From contig CAIJRK010000031.1 of NCBI GenBank assembly GCA_903823025.1, forward strand, positions 1 through 64,000: DNA of 64,000 nt. The letters are read 5' to 3'. How positions within the stretch are numbered: the first letter of the stretch is position 1; each line of letters starts with the position of its first letter. This DNA is from an uncultured beta proteobacterium. GTDB taxonomy: Bacteria > Pseudomonadota > Gammaproteobacteria > Burkholderiales > Burkholderiaceae_C. Below, in pieces: positions 27,845 to 37,424 of this stretch. Position numbers and translations under genes: made by a program. Under the pieces are notes generated by a model that saw nothing but the letters and a program-made list of their open reading frames with translations, did not search any database and was not told the DNA's origin.

Positions 27845-27875
27845 ATCCTAATCCTTCCCATCATGGTAAGGTCAA
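27845..27875 (-). promoter_or_regulatory. CueR-type promoter and operator of copA
   Basis: On the minus strand TTGACC (27875-27870) and TAGGAT (27850-27845) are separated by 19 bases, the over-long spacing typical of MerR-family promoters. The spacer holds the palindrome CCTTACCATGATGGGAAGG (27871-27853). CueR bound to Cu(I) would untwist the spacer and activate. Confidence 0.82.
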
Positions 27876-27925
27876 GCCAAATTGCGTTTAAATCATTGGA
27901 CGAATTGGATCATCGCCCGCAGCAC

Positions 27926-27956
27926 TTGACCTTGCCATCGTGGGAAGGTTCAAGCT
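27926..27956 (+). promoter_or_regulatory. CueR-type promoter and operator of copZ-cueR
   Basis: TTGACC at 27926-27931, a 19-base spacer and a weak -10 (CAAGCT, 27951-27956) enclose the palindrome CCTTGCCATCGTGGGAAGG at 27930-27948. It is the twin of the copA site in opposite orientation, so one regulator controls both arms. Transcription would start about 40 bases before copZ. Confidence 0.82.
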
Positions 27957-28003
27957 ATGCTTCATATCAATTGATATGAAACCCTTTAACAACTGGAGTT
28001 TTT

Positions 28004-28201
28004 ATGAAGCAAACTTTTACCGTCACCGGCATGACCTGCGGCCACTGTGAAAAAGCGGTCACTCGCGCCGTGAAACAAGTTGACCCGCAAGCCGAGGTTC
28101 GCATCGACCGTGCAATCAACTTGGTTGAAGTGCAATCCGGGCAACCGCGCGAACGACTGGCCGAAGCCATCGCCGAAGAAGGCTACGCCGTCGCCGAATG
28201 A
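28004..28201 (+). CDS. copZ: Copper chaperone CopZ (heavy-metal-associated domain)
   Basis: The 65-residue protein is a single HMA domain with the Cu(I) site GMTCGHC at 9-15. It carries copper in the cytoplasm and hands it to CopA. GGAG lies just upstream of the ATG. Its stop overlaps the cueR start as ATGA. Confidence 0.93.
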   Translation: MKQTFTVTGMTCGHCEKAVTRAVKQVDPQAEVRIDRAINLVEVQSGQPRERLAEAIAEEGYAVAE

Positions 28202-28641
28202 ACACATCCGCCACGGCGTCCATTGAAACCGTCCGGGTCTGGCCAGTCGCCATTGGCGTGGCAGCGCGCCTGTCCAATGTGTCGGCCAAGATGGTGCGGC
28301 ATTACGAGTCGCTCGGCTTGCTCGCGCCGGTGGCCCGCACCGACAGCGGTTACCGCCAGTACACCGAGGCCGATGTGCGCACCCTGCAGTTCATCAAACG
28401 CGGGCGTGAGTTGGGCTTTTCGATGGTCGAGATTGCCGAACTGGTGGGTCTGTGGCACAACCGGCAGCGCGCCAGTGCCAGTGTCAAACGCATTGCCCAA
28501 AAACATGTGACTGAGCTGGCGCATCGCATCGAAGCCATGCAGGCGATGCAGCGCACTTTGAGCGCTTTGCTGGACCATTGCCAAGGCGACGAACGGCCCG
28601 ATTGCCCCATACTGGACGATCTGGCTGGTCGTTGTTGCTAG
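28198..28641 (+). CDS. cueR: MerR-family copper-responsive regulator CueR
   Basis: The 147-residue protein has the MerR winged helix (VAARLSNVSAKMVRHYESLG, residues 20-39, then YRQYTEADVRTLQFI), a dimerisation helix and a metal loop C-x7-C (Cys and Cys in CQGDERPDC) as in Cu(I)-sensing CueR, plus a second C-terminal pair GRCC. The N-terminus is about 14 residues longer than in short CueR proteins. It should activate both copA and its own copZ-cueR operon, giving positive autoregulation. Confidence 0.9.
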   Translation: MNTSATASIETVRVWPVAIGVAARLSNVSAKMVRHYESLGLLAPVARTDSGYRQYTEADVRTLQFIKRGRELGFSMVEIAELVGLWHNRQRASASVKRIAQKHVTELAHRIEAMQAMQRTLSALLDHCQGDERPDCPILDDLAGRCC

Positions 28642-28647
28642 TTTTTA

Positions 28648-29307
28648 ATGGCCGTTGCGATGATTCCCTCTGAACTTTATCCCGCTCTCTCACAAGTTCA
28701 ACCGTCATTGGCCGAATTGAGTCCGATGGTGGCACCGATGCAGGTGCCCGCTGGCACGACTTTATTCCGTGAACAAGCGCCCTGCCAAGGCTTTCCGCTG
28801 GTGCTTGAGGGCGAGATCAAAGTGTCGCGCAGTTCAGGCGATGGCCGCTCGCTGGAGTTGTACCGCGTGGTGCCCGGCGAGTTGTGTCTGGTGTCCTCGG
28901 CCTGCCTGTTTCGCACGCAGCCGATGTCGGCGAACGGTGTCACGACCAAAGCCAGCACGCTGCTTTTGATTCCCGCCAACATCTTTAAACGCTGGCTTGA
29001 AACCCCTGCTTTTCGAGACGAGGTGCTGGGCCTGTTTGCCGAACGCATGGCCGATCTCACCCGTCTGATTGACGCGGTAGCGTTTCATAAGCTTGACCGG
29101 CGGCTGGCCGCTGCGTTGTTAGGCCACGGCCCGCAACGGGCGATGACGCACCAAATGCTGGCCAACGAGTTGGGCACGGTGCGCGAAATCGTCACCCGGC
29201 TGCTGCGCCGCTTTGAACGTGAAGGCTGGGTCGCGCTGGGGCGTGAACAGATTCAAATCATCAACGGCCCGGCCCTGCGGGAACTGGCCGCTACGCTCAC
29301 GGCCTGA
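28648..29307 (+). CDS. Crp/Fnr-family transcription regulator
   Basis: The 219-residue protein has a cyclic-nucleotide-binding-type beta barrel (about 15-125, with VLEGEIKVSRSSGDGRSLELYRVVPGEL as a typical stretch, positions 53-80) and a C-terminal helix-turn-helix (MTHQMLANELGTVREIVTRL). The N-terminal cysteine cluster of Fnr is absent; only scattered cysteines (CQGF, CLVSSACLF) are present. Its ligand is unknown. It starts six bases after cueR, so it may be co-transcribed with the copper genes. Confidence 0.85.
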   Translation: MAVAMIPSELYPALSQVQPSLAELSPMVAPMQVPAGTTLFREQAPCQGFPLVLEGEIKVSRSSGDGRSLELYRVVPGELCLVSSACLFRTQPMSANGVTTKASTLLLIPANIFKRWLETPAFRDEVLGLFAERMADLTRLIDAVAFHKLDRRLAAALLGHGPQRAMTHQMLANELGTVREIVTRLLRRFEREGWVALGREQIQIINGPALRELAATLTA

Positions 29308-29320
29308 AGCAGGCTGACAG

Positions 29321-29638
29321 ATGACGCCGCGCTACCCTCCGCCAAAGCGGTGGTCAATCTCTATCTTTTTAGGGATGACGTTAACAACCTTATCTCCGGA
29401 TCATGGTCCGGTTTTCCCTAGTGTCGAGAAATCTATCGCGAACGTCCGGGCGCATCTTACTGATTTTTTTCATCCTAAGAAAAATAGTAAGTACGCGATC
29501 AAAGTTCTATTGAAATTCAAGCTGATCGAAGCGCAAAGCCTTGATCTTGTCAGCTTCATGGCGTGGACCGGTGCGACGCCCTATATCGTGTTGATTCATG
29601 AGCGGTATTTTTCAACAGTAGATTTTTTGAGTGGATAG
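29321..29638 (+). CDS. Hypothetical protein, possibly a remnant
   Basis: A 105-codon frame with no family that I recognise. The second half (KYAIKVLLKFKLIEAQSLDL, WTGATPYIVLIHERYFSTVD) looks protein-like, but there is no clear ribosome-binding site and base use is more AT-rich than in neighbouring genes. It lies between the Crp-family gene and a truncated thioesterase in what looks like an insertion scar, so it may be part of a decayed gene. Confidence 0.3.
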   Translation: MTPRYPPPKRWSISIFLGMTLTTLSPDHGPVFPSVEKSIANVRAHLTDFFHPKKNSKYAIKVLLKFKLIEAQSLDLVSFMAWTGATPYIVLIHERYFSTVDFLSG

Positions 29639-29701
29639 ATCACCTGACTGAGGAGTTAGTCCGATCCGGCACAGCATCGTGGGATGGTGTGATGATCAGG
29701 A

Positions 29702-29850
29702 ATGCGGGTTAGCCAACGACATTACCCTGCACACCAACTCTCCATGACTGTCTTGATGACGCCCGACACCGTCAACTTTTCTGGTAACGTTCACGGCGCA
29801 ACAATTCTTAAATTACTTGATCAGGTTGCGTATGGCGCTTCGGGCTATTT
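29702..29850 (+). pseudogene. Acyl-CoA thioesterase (hotdog fold), truncated 5' fragment
   Basis: From 29702 the frame reads RHYPAHQLSM then MTVLMTPDTVNFSGNVHGAT and LLDQVAYGAS, which is the N-terminus of YciA-type acyl-CoA thioesterases (PD-NFSGNVHGG, then LLDQVAY). After about 49 residues the likeness stops at the end of the Type III res gene on the other strand. The remaining two thirds of the enzyme are not found, including at the other end of the restriction genes. It was probably cut by insertion of the restriction-modification genes. Confidence 0.75.
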
Positions 29851-29856
29851 CGTAAG

Positions 29857-32562
29857 TCAGTTTAAAAACGGATCAATCGACTCCCATTGCCGGTTGGTGA
29901 TCATCACAAACTGGCAAGTACCGTCTGACATATCGGCCCATAGTTTTCCAATCAACCGGTCATCCGCTGCTTCTTTCCAGCGGTCGCCACCTTTGTATTC
30001 AACAATCAAAAAACTGTCGTCATTGCGCTTGCAGATAAAGTCCGGGTAGAAGCGACCGGTTGCCTTTTGGAAAAAGTAGGAGGCACCTTCGCGCCGGGTT
30101 AAGTTGCGTACCCAGAATTTGAGTTGCTTTTTTTGAGCCAGAATATCTAGCTGCGTTGCGCACTCAAACTCTTCTTTGCTATCGAAGTTTCCTATGCGGC
30201 CATAGAAGTGTTTTTTAAATGAGAATAAACCAAAATCGCCGTCATAGTCCCGGCTGGGTGCGTAGGCTTCAGGTCGAAAATCGTAGGTGAACTGGTGGCT
30301 CACCGCGACGCGTTCTTGGTTACCCTCATCGAACAAGGTTTGGTTATAGGCGCGGTTGACGGCCAGTTTTCGCAGGTCCCGGATGCGCGCATCCAATAGG
30401 TTGCGCATCAAAAACTTTTGTAAATTGGCGCGGCCCAAGTCAAAACCGGATTGTTCCAACAGGTTTGTCAACCAGCCTGCCACAAACGCCAGTTTGCTGG
30501 CGTGCGTCAGCGTAGGCTCTGGTAGGTTGTCGCAAAGCCACTTGGCCAGCTTAACTACGTCCCAATGTTCGGGGGTGTAGGTCAGTCCCAAATCACGTTG
30601 CAAGTCGGGCATAAAAGTAGGCTTCATTCGGCCCGTGGCTTCGTCCACATCAATCACGCCGCCCTCTGCTACTTTGAGTGCAGCAGCCAAAATCAGCAGA
30701 TCGTCGGGTGTGGGTTGGGCGTCAAAAGTGGACAGCGTCCAAGGGTAGTCCAGCACTTCCGGGTCGTCGAACAGTTGCAACACGCCTTGCACATAAATCG
30801 CCAGTTGTGGTACCAGCAGCGTCTGGCCCTGTTCCGACGGGGTTTGAAAGAACTCAAAGGAGGCGCGGCTTTCTTGTGCCGCCGTTTCAATCGCCGCCTT
30901 GGCCAGCGGCGTGCTGACGAGTTGCATCAAAGCCTCGGTTTCATGCACGGTGAGCGGGGCACGAATAGTTAGCGAGCTGGTTTTTTTGTCAAAACTAACC
31001 TTGTTGTCGAGCGTGCTGCGAATCTCTTTAGGGGCCGCCTTGAGATCAGGTTTTTCGTGCAGCGTGATCACTACAGGCCGCACCACGACACGATCACCGA
31101 GGCCCTCCAAATCGAACATCTTTTGATCTGGATGCGCAGCCACTACAAACTCGGCAACATCTTTCCGGTCAAAACCCGCGCCTTGCACCAGTCGGTCACG
31201 CAGCGTGTTGGCCGTGTCGGAAAAGTTGTGCGACACCACGAAGGCGTAAGACTGGTTCAACTCTTTGGCAGCCCGGTGCTGCGCATTCGGTTGACGCAGT
31301 ACACGCCCTAACAATTGCTCCACGGCGGTTGCTGAATGGAGTGATGCCATGCTTACCAGAACGTAGGCAAACGGGCAATCCCAGCCCTCGGCGAGTGCGC
31401 GTTGCGTGATGATGAACTTGACCGGACACAGCGGGTCGCTGATGCCGCGCGGGTAAGTGGCCTCCATCATCTCCAGGCCCTTTTCTTCACTGGTGGCGAC
31501 CACTATTTCTTGTGCCGGAATATTGTGGTTGCGCATGAGTTCTTGGCGCACGCGGTCAAAGTCCAGTGTGTCGATGCCGGTGCGGCGTGGCTCTGATTGA
31601 ATCAGCACGATAGGGCGCAAATAGGGCGCGCCGCCACGTTGCTCATCATCTGCCAATTTTTGCAAAGCGTTGCGCCGGGCAAGGCCATCACTCAAGCATT
31701 GCTGCCAGTTGGATTCGGTCTCCAGCACCACCGGCAGTTTGATCATCTGCTCGGCTTTGAGTTGGGATGCGCTCACGCTGTGCAGCACATTGCTGGGCGT
31801 GCGCTCCATATCGGGCGTGGCGGTTAGTTCCAGAATCCCGCTGGGGCAAAACCGCGCCAGTGTGTCAAACGCCAGTTCGGTGCGACTGTTGTGCGCCTCG
31901 TCCACCACCACAAAGGGTCGGCGCAAACGCAGCACGTTAGCCAGCGAGTAAAGCACGGTGTTACCGTCCGTTAACAAACCCGCCCGCTGGCTGTTGGAGA
32001 GATTTTCAAAATGAGGCATGAGCGCGCCGTTAGACGCATACACCTTGCGGCTTTCCTCGTCTTCAACCTGAAACGCCTGACGCGTGGCAACGATGACAAC
32101 GGTGGACGTGTCCAAGGTGGCCCGCGTGACCGCTTGCGCCTCCGAGAGTTCCAGCACCGTCACTTTGCCAGCTTCTTTTAACGCTCCGTGCAGCGGATGT
32201 TTCAGGTCTTTCAAGCCACGCACGGTCTGGTCGCGGATGGTTTTGCTGGGCACCAGCCACAGCACGACGCTGTGCGGCACCCGCAACAGATGTGTGTTGG
32301 CCAGCGCCACACTCTTAGCTGCCAGCCAGGTCTTGCCGCCGCCTGTGGGTACGCGCAGGCAAAAGTAGGGCATGTCGGGGGCAAAGTCTGTTAGCGGGCG
32401 GTAAGGCATACCCCGTCCCCACAGGTCTTCGGTCACAAAGGTGAAAGCGCGTGAGGCGCTACCGTGTTGGTGGCAAGCCTTGAAATAGGCTTCAACGCTG
32501 TCGAGCACGCCGCCACCGTTGGCGGGGTCTTGCTGGTATTTTTTGGGGATGAAATGGGTCAT
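29857..32562 (-). CDS. res: Type III restriction enzyme, Res subunit (helicase-nuclease)
   Basis: The 901-residue protein is the translocase and nuclease of a Type III system. The SF2 helicase has Walker A VPTGGGKTW (71-79), DEAH in VVVDEAHNS, TATPD, and motif VI in VEQLLGRVLRQP. The C-terminal nuclease shows GRFYPDFICKRNDDSFLIVE then YKGG, a PD-(D/E)XK core with Asp, Glu and Lys in place. It starts four bases after the mod stop, so mod and res form one operon. No frameshift is seen. Confidence 0.93.
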   Translation of the reverse strand: MTHFIPKKYQQDPANGGGVLDSVEAYFKACHQHGSASRAFTFVTEDLWGRGMPYRPLTDFAPDMPYFCLRVPTGGGKTWLAAKSVALANTHLLRVPHSVVLWLVPSKTIRDQTVRGLKDLKHPLHGALKEAGKVTVLELSEAQAVTRATLDTSTVVIVATRQAFQVEDEESRKVYASNGALMPHFENLSNSQRAGLLTDGNTVLYSLANVLRLRRPFVVVDEAHNSRTELAFDTLARFCPSGILELTATPDMERTPSNVLHSVSASQLKAEQMIKLPVVLETESNWQQCLSDGLARRNALQKLADDEQRGGAPYLRPIVLIQSEPRRTGIDTLDFDRVRQELMRNHNIPAQEIVVATSEEKGLEMMEATYPRGISDPLCPVKFIITQRALAEGWDCPFAYVLVSMASLHSATAVEQLLGRVLRQPNAQHRAAKELNQSYAFVVSHNFSDTANTLRDRLVQGAGFDRKDVAEFVVAAHPDQKMFDLEGLGDRVVVRPVVITLHEKPDLKAAPKEIRSTLDNKVSFDKKTSSLTIRAPLTVHETEALMQLVSTPLAKAAIETAAQESRASFEFFQTPSEQGQTLLVPQLAIYVQGVLQLFDDPEVLDYPWTLSTFDAQPTPDDLLILAAALKVAEGGVIDVDEATGRMKPTFMPDLQRDLGLTYTPEHWDVVKLAKWLCDNLPEPTLTHASKLAFVAGWLTNLLEQSGFDLGRANLQKFLMRNLLDARIRDLRKLAVNRAYNQTLFDEGNQERVAVSHQFTYDFRPEAYAPSRDYDGDFGLFSFKKHFYGRIGNFDSKEEFECATQLDILAQKKQLKFWVRNLTRREGASYFFQKATGRFYPDFICKRNDDSFLIVEYKGGDRWKEAADDRLIGKLWADMSDGTCQFVMITNRQWESIDPFLN

Positions 32563-32566
32563 GGCG

Positions 32567-34201
32567 TTATACCGATAACGCGTAAGGCGTTTGTTTGAAA
32601 ACTATTTGCTCACGCTGTTGGCGCGGTGCGCCCAAGCGGCAGGCAGCGGCGTAAATCACTTTGGGGCCAGCAAAAGGCGGAAGAATATCCAGCACCGGCC
32701 CGGTCAAAACATTGCCCCCGCCCACTGATTTGTCTTTGAGGATGCCGTTGTAAAGCAGGTAGATGGCGACGCCTTCATGCACGCCCAGCAACGGCGTATC
32801 GGCTTGACCCATGTAACCGCTGCCGGTTTCGGCAAACCAGACAAATTCGGCGATCTGCGCATAACGCACGTCTTCTCGAATCTGGCCTTGCGGGGTAAAT
32901 AGGGGTTCGGCGGACAGGGTGCAAAACTGGAAGCCGCCGCCGTCAGGCGACAAACCCGCCACCACTTCGCCTTTGGCGTTGGTGTAACCCTGACTGACGC
33001 GGCGCACGCGTTCAGCGGTGACTTGAGTCGCAATCTTTTCGTCCATTTCCACCAGGATGAAGCGACGCGTGCCGCCGTCTGCCGCGTTCTGTTTGAGCAC
33101 GGCGTGGCCGGTGGTGCCCGACCCCGAGAAGCTATCGAGGATGAGGCTGTCTTTGTCGGTGGCGATTTGGAGGATGCGCTGAAGTAGTCCTGTAGATTTG
33201 GGCGTTTCAAACGTGGCAGAACTGCTCAATATGTCAATTACCGTTTTTGTTGCATGGTCAGTTGTGCCAACTTCGTCGGCATACCAAATGGTTTCTGGTG
33301 TGAGTCCTCGACTTGCTTCGTCAAGGAACTTTTTCTGGCGAGGCACATTTAGTCCAGATGAACCAAAGTAAATTCGGTTGTCTGAAATCAACTCGGTTAA
33401 TTTGTTCTGCGTGAATCGCCAGCAATTCCCGTGCGGTGGATCTATTTTTCGTCCACCTGGTGTAGTGATGGTGTAAAACTGAGATGTTGTTCCATGGCCC
33501 GCTTGTGCGGTGATTGCAACGGATTGCCATGGACCGCGAGAATCGTTGTCAGGATTTTTGTGTCTATCAATTACGGCCTGATTTGTTGGTAATTCGCCGC
33601 GAGTTGCTTCAAATTTTGCTGCATTTTTCCCAAAGCAAATAACGTAATCATGGCTAAAAGAAAAGGCTCTCCGATTTTCTCTAGTGGTGCGTTTCTGCCA
33701 TATGAATGTGGCCACAAAATTCCCCGTCCCAAAAATCTCATCCATCAACAGTCTTAACGTCGCCACCTCGTTGTCATCAATCGACACAAAAATCGCGCCA
33801 TCGTCGCGCAAGAACTGCCGCAGCAGAACGAGGCGCGGGTACATCATGCACAGCCAGCGGTCGTGCCGATCCAGAGTTTCACCTTCCTTGCCGACCACTG
33901 CACCCAGCCATTTGCGAATCTCGGGACTGTTGACGTTGTCGTTGTAAGCCCAGCCTTCGTTGCCGGTGTTGTAGGGCGGGTCAATGTAGATGCATTTCAC
34001 CTGACCGGCGTAGCGCGGCAGCAAGGCTTTCAAGGCGTGCAAGTTGTCGCCTTGCACAATCAGGTTGCCCCCGCCAGCGCCTGTTATGCCGTTTTCAGCT
34101 TGGCCGCATGACAACGCAGGCACCGGTTCCAGCAGACGATAAGGCACGTCTTGGTGGTGTTTGACAACGGCGTCTTTGCCGATCCAGTTGAGTGTGGGCA
34201 T
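32567..34201 (-). CDS. mod: Type III DNA adenine methyltransferase, Mod subunit
   Basis: The 544-residue beta-class N6-adenine methyltransferase recognises the target for both activities. DPPYNTG is at 74-80 and the SAM motif DSFSGSGTTGHAV follows near 365. The region between about residues 160 and 335 (33195-33720) is markedly more AT-rich than the flanks, for example 24 G+C of 60 at 33361-33420, and is the presumed target-recognition domain. No simple-sequence repeat suggesting phase variation is visible in the gene. Confidence 0.93.
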   Translation of the reverse strand: MPTLNWIGKDAVVKHHQDVPYRLLEPVPALSCGQAENGITGAGGGNLIVQGDNLHALKALLPRYAGQVKCIYIDPPYNTGNEGWAYNDNVNSPEIRKWLGAVVGKEGETLDRHDRWLCMMYPRLVLLRQFLRDDGAIFVSIDDNEVATLRLLMDEIFGTGNFVATFIWQKRTTRENRRAFSFSHDYVICFGKNAAKFEATRGELPTNQAVIDRHKNPDNDSRGPWQSVAITAQAGHGTTSQFYTITTPGGRKIDPPHGNCWRFTQNKLTELISDNRIYFGSSGLNVPRQKKFLDEASRGLTPETIWYADEVGTTDHATKTVIDILSSSATFETPKSTGLLQRILQIATDKDSLILDSFSGSGTTGHAVLKQNAADGGTRRFILVEMDEKIATQVTAERVRRVSQGYTNAKGEVVAGLSPDGGGFQFCTLSAEPLFTPQGQIREDVRYAQIAEFVWFAETGSGYMGQADTPLLGVHEGVAIYLLYNGILKDKSVGGGNVLTGPVLDILPPFAGPKVIYAAACRLGAPRQQREQIVFKQTPYALSV

Positions 34202-34291
34202 GGGAGATTTCTTCGTGAAGGTCGGCCAAGCGTGGCCGGGTGTGATGGTAGCAAGTGCTTTTGCGTGGCAATGGCTTGCGCTGGATTCATG

Positions 34292-34321
34292 AAAAAAAAG
34301 GCACCCGAAGGTGCCGTTTTT
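34292..34321. terminator. Bidirectional terminator between glcB and mod
   Basis: GGCACC (34300-34305), a CGAA loop and GGTGCC (34310-34315) are flanked by eight A residues on the left and five T residues on the right. It can end minus-strand transcription from glcB and plus-strand read-through. Confidence 0.85.
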
Positions 34322-34356
34322 AATGGGGGTTAATGCCCGCGATCAAGTGGCGAAAT

Positions 34357-36570
34357 TCAAGCCGCCGCCTTCACCTTCAGGCGCCAAGCGTGCAGCAACG
34401 GTTCGGTGTAACCGCTTGGTTGCGCCAAACCTTTGAACACCAAATCGCAAGCCGCCTTGTACGCCATCGACGTGTCGAAATTGCCGGCCATGTTTTTGTA
34501 CAACGGATCGCCCGCATTCTGGCCGTCCACGACAGCGGCCATGCGCTCGAAGGTTTCCTTCACTTGCGCCTCGGTGACAACACCGTGGAACAACCAGTTC
34601 GCCATGTGCTGACTGGAAATGCGCAGGGTGGCGCGGTCTTCCATCAGGCCGATGTTGTGGATGTCGGGCACTTTGGAGCAGCCCACGCCCTGGTCAATCC
34701 AGCGCACCACATAGCCCAAAATACCTTGGGCGTTGTTGTCGAGTTCTTGCTGTTTTTCAGCGGCAGACCAGTTGGGTTTGGCGGCCACGGGGATGGTCAA
34801 TAAACCGGTCAACAAGGTGTCGCGTTCTTTGCTGGCGTCGATCTTTTCCAGCTCTTTTTGCACGTCGCTGACGAGCACTTGGTGGTAATGCAGCGCGTGC
34901 AACGTGGCGCCGGTGGGGCTGGGCACCCAAGCGGTGTTGGCACCGGCTTTGGGGTGGGCAATCTTTTGCTCCAGCATGGCTTTCATCAAGTCGGGCATGG
35001 CCCACATGCCTTTGCCGATTTGCGCTTTGCCGCGCAGGCCGCAAGCCAGACCGACCAGCACGTTGCTGCGTTCGTAGGCGGCAATCCAGGCGCTGGTTTT
35101 CATGTCGCCTTTGCGGATCATGGGGCCGGCTTGCATGGCGCTGTGCATCTCGTCGCCGGTGCGGTCGAGGAAGCCGGTGTTGATGAAGGCCACGCGGCTG
35201 CTGGCAGCGGCAATGCAGGCTTTCAAATTCACGCTGGTGCGGCGTTCTTCGTCCATGATGCCGAGCTTGACGGTGCTGTCGGCCAAACCGAGCATTTTCT
35301 CAACGCGACCAAACAACTCGCTGGCAAACGCCACTTCAACCGGGCCGTGCATTTTGGGTTTGACGATGTAAACCGAGCCTTTGCGCGAGTTGCGAATACC
35401 GTCTTTGGCGCTGCGCTTCAAGTCGTGCATGGCGATGGTGGTGGTGACCACGGCGTCCAGAATACCTTCGGGAATTTCCTGTGTTTCGCCCAGTTTGTCG
35501 GTGTACAAAATGGCCGGGTTGGTCATCAGGTGGCCGACGTTGCGCACGAACATCAGCGAGCGGCCATGCAGCGTGACCTTCTTGGCTTTGCTGCCCGCCG
35601 CAGCGGTGTAAACGCGGTCAGGGTTCAGGCCACGGGTGAAGGTTTTGTCGCCCTTGCTCACTTCTTCAGTCAGCGTGCCTTGGAGAATGCCAAGCCAGTT
35701 GCTGTAGGCCAGCACTTTGTCGTCGGCATCGACCACGGCTACGGAGTCTTCCAGATCCAGAATAGTGGAGAGTGCTGATTCCAGCACCAGGTCGCTCACA
35801 CCAGCGGCGTCGCTGGCACCAATGGCGGTGGCGCGGTTAATCAACAAGTCCAGATGCAGGCCGTTGTGTTGGAGCAGCACTGAGGTGGGCGCTTTGTTGT
35901 CACCTTGAAAGCCGACCAGTTGCGCTGGCGTTTGCAAACTGGTGTTGCTGCCGTCGGCCAGTTTGACAGCTAGTTTGCCGTCTTTGATGCGGTAGCTGAC
36001 CGAGTCAATGTGCGAACCCTTGCGCAGAGGCACGGTGCGGTCTAGCACGTAACGGGCGTATTCAATCACTTTGGCGCCGCGCTTGGGGTTGTAGGACTTG
36101 CCTTTTTCACAGCCGTTGGTCTCGGCGATCACGTCGGTGCCATAGAGCGCGTCGTACAGCGAACCCCAACGGGCGTTGGCGGCGTTCAGGGCGTAGCGGG
36201 CGTTGAGCACCGGCACGACCAGTTGCGGGCCGGCTTGCACGGCCAGTTCAGCATCCACTTTGGCGGTGGTGATGCGAACCTTTTTCGGGTCGGGCACGAG
36301 GTAGCCAATTTGTTCCAGAAAGGCGCGGTAGGCGGGCATGTCGGCAATCGGGCCGGGGTTGGCTTTGTGCCAGGTGTCCAACTCGGTTTGCAGGCGGTCA
36401 CGCTCGGCCAGTAGAGCGATATTTTTAGGCGCTAGGTCGGCGACGATGGCGTCGAAACCTTTCCAGAATTTGGCGGGCGTGACGCCGGTGCCGGGCAGGA
36501 CTTTTTTGTCAATAAATTGCAGCAAATGGGTGGCCACTTGCAGGCGGTGCTTGGGGGTACGTTCGGTCAT
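34357..36570 (-). CDS. glcB: Malate synthase G
   Basis: The 737-residue monomeric enzyme condenses glyoxylate with acetyl-CoA to malate. Motifs include [20 protein letters not shown], the active-site [14 protein letters not shown] and [19 protein letters not shown], and [15 protein letters not shown] with the catalytic aspartate later in [19 protein letters not shown]. Length fits the G isoform. It lies 11 bases downstream of the haloacid dehalogenase gene on the same strand, so the two are likely co-transcribed. Confidence 0.95.
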   Translation of the reverse strand: MTERTPKHRLQVATHLLQFIDKKVLPGTGVTPAKFWKGFDAIVADLAPKNIALLAERDRLQTELDTWHKANPGPIADMPAYRAFLEQIGYLVPDPKKVRITTAKVDAELAVQAGPQLVVPVLNARYALNAANARWGSLYDALYGTDVIAETNGCEKGKSYNPKRGAKVIEYARYVLDRTVPLRKGSHIDSVSYRIKDGKLAVKLADGSNTSLQTPAQLVGFQGDNKAPTSVLLQHNGLHLDLLINRATAIGASDAAGVSDLVLESALSTILDLEDSVAVVDADDKVLAYSNWLGILQGTLTEEVSKGDKTFTRGLNPDRVYTAAAGSKAKKVTLHGRSLMFVRNVGHLMTNPAILYTDKLGETQEIPEGILDAVVTTTIAMHDLKRSAKDGIRNSRKGSVYIVKPKMHGPVEVAFASELFGRVEKMLGLADSTVKLGIMDEERRTSVNLKACIAAASSRVAFINTGFLDRTGDEMHSAMQAGPMIRKGDMKTSAWIAAYERSNVLVGLACGLRGKAQIGKGMWAMPDLMKAMLEQKIAHPKAGANTAWVPSPTGATLHALHYHQVLVSDVQKELEKIDASKERDTLLTGLLTIPVAAKPNWSAAEKQQELDNNAQGILGYVVRWIDQGVGCSKVPDIHNIGLMEDRATLRISSQHMANWLFHGVVTEAQVKETFERMAAVVDGQNAGDPLYKNMAGNFDTSMAYKAACDLVFKGLAQPSGYTEPLLHAWRLKVKAAA

Positions 36571-36581
36571 GGTGCGAGACT

Positions 36582-37355
36582 CTAGTTAAAGGAAAGGGGC
36601 GTGGTTGGAAAAAAATTCAGCACATCGCGCAGGTTGCTGCCCGTGCGGGTGGGATACGTGCCTAATTCTTCAAAGGGTAGATGGTAGCGGTTCACCCACA
36701 AGGTTTGGTAGCCGTACCAGGTGGCCCCCAGTGAGTCCCAAGTGTTGCTGCTCACAAACACGATTTGACTGGCGGGCAACCCGGTGGCCTGCTCGCCCAG
36801 TGCATAGGCGTCCGGGTGGGTTTTGTATTTGCGCACGGTGTCCACGCTGAGAACGTGGTCGAGCAAGCCTTCAAATCCGGCTGACCTGACGGCCATGTCC
36901 AGCATGGTTGGCTCGGCGTTGCTCAAGACGCCGGTGACGATGCCGCGCGCTTTGAGATCAATCAGCACTTGCCGGTTTTCAGGGAAGGCGCTTAAGTGGC
37001 GGTATTGGTTTAACAGCCGATCAATTTCTGTGTCGAAGATGGCGTTTATGCCTGCCGGATGGGTCGGTCCAACAATTCTTTTGATGGCGTAAATCAGCGC
37101 GGCGCGGGTCAATTCCCAAAATGGCTGATAGCGCGCGCCGTTGTTGCAGGTGGTCACCAAGCGGGTGTATTCAATCTGCTTGTCACGCCACAACACGCTT
37201 AAGGCCTGGCCGTGACCGGGGAACAGTTGTTCGGCGAGTTCGCCCACGCTGTACACGTCGAACAAGGTGCCGTAGGCGTCGAATAAAACGGCGCGGGGGG
37301 CGTCAACAACAGAGGCTTCGGGTTTTTGTCTCGGGGTATGGTTTTTTGTTTTCAT
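36582..37355 (-). CDS. Haloacid dehalogenase, type II (HAD superfamily)
   Basis: The 257-residue protein has the HAD nucleophile in [12 protein letters not shown] (Asp26), the serine motif [12 protein letters not shown], lysine in [12 protein letters not shown] and the C-terminal [14 protein letters not shown], the pattern of (S)-2-haloacid dehalogenases. These release halide from 2-haloacids, and haloacetate would give glycolate. It is upstream of malate synthase G in one operon, which would let the product enter central metabolism through glyoxylate; that link is inference. Confidence 0.87.
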   Translation of the reverse strand: MKTKNHTPRQKPEASVVDAPRAVLFDAYGTLFDVYSVGELAEQLFPGHGQALSVLWRDKQIEYTRLVTTCNNGARYQPFWELTRAALIYAIKRIVGPTHPAGINAIFDTEIDRLLNQYRHLSAFPENRQVLIDLKARGIVTGVLSNAEPTMLDMAVRSAGFEGLLDHVLSVDTVRKYKTHPDAYALGEQATGLPASQIVFVSSNTWDSLGATWYGYQTLWVNRYHLPFEELGTYPTRTGSNLRDVLNFFPTTPLSFN

Positions 37356-37424
37356 CCCTCACTTTATGTCATGCGCGACCCAAACCAAATTCACCGAGGC
37401 GATCAAGCGTCTGAATTTTTAGCA

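Noticed and set aside
34858-35778. 306-codon frame antisense to malate synthase G
   Set aside because: Composition is His/Gly/Val-rich shadow coding. The sense strand is a clear enzyme.
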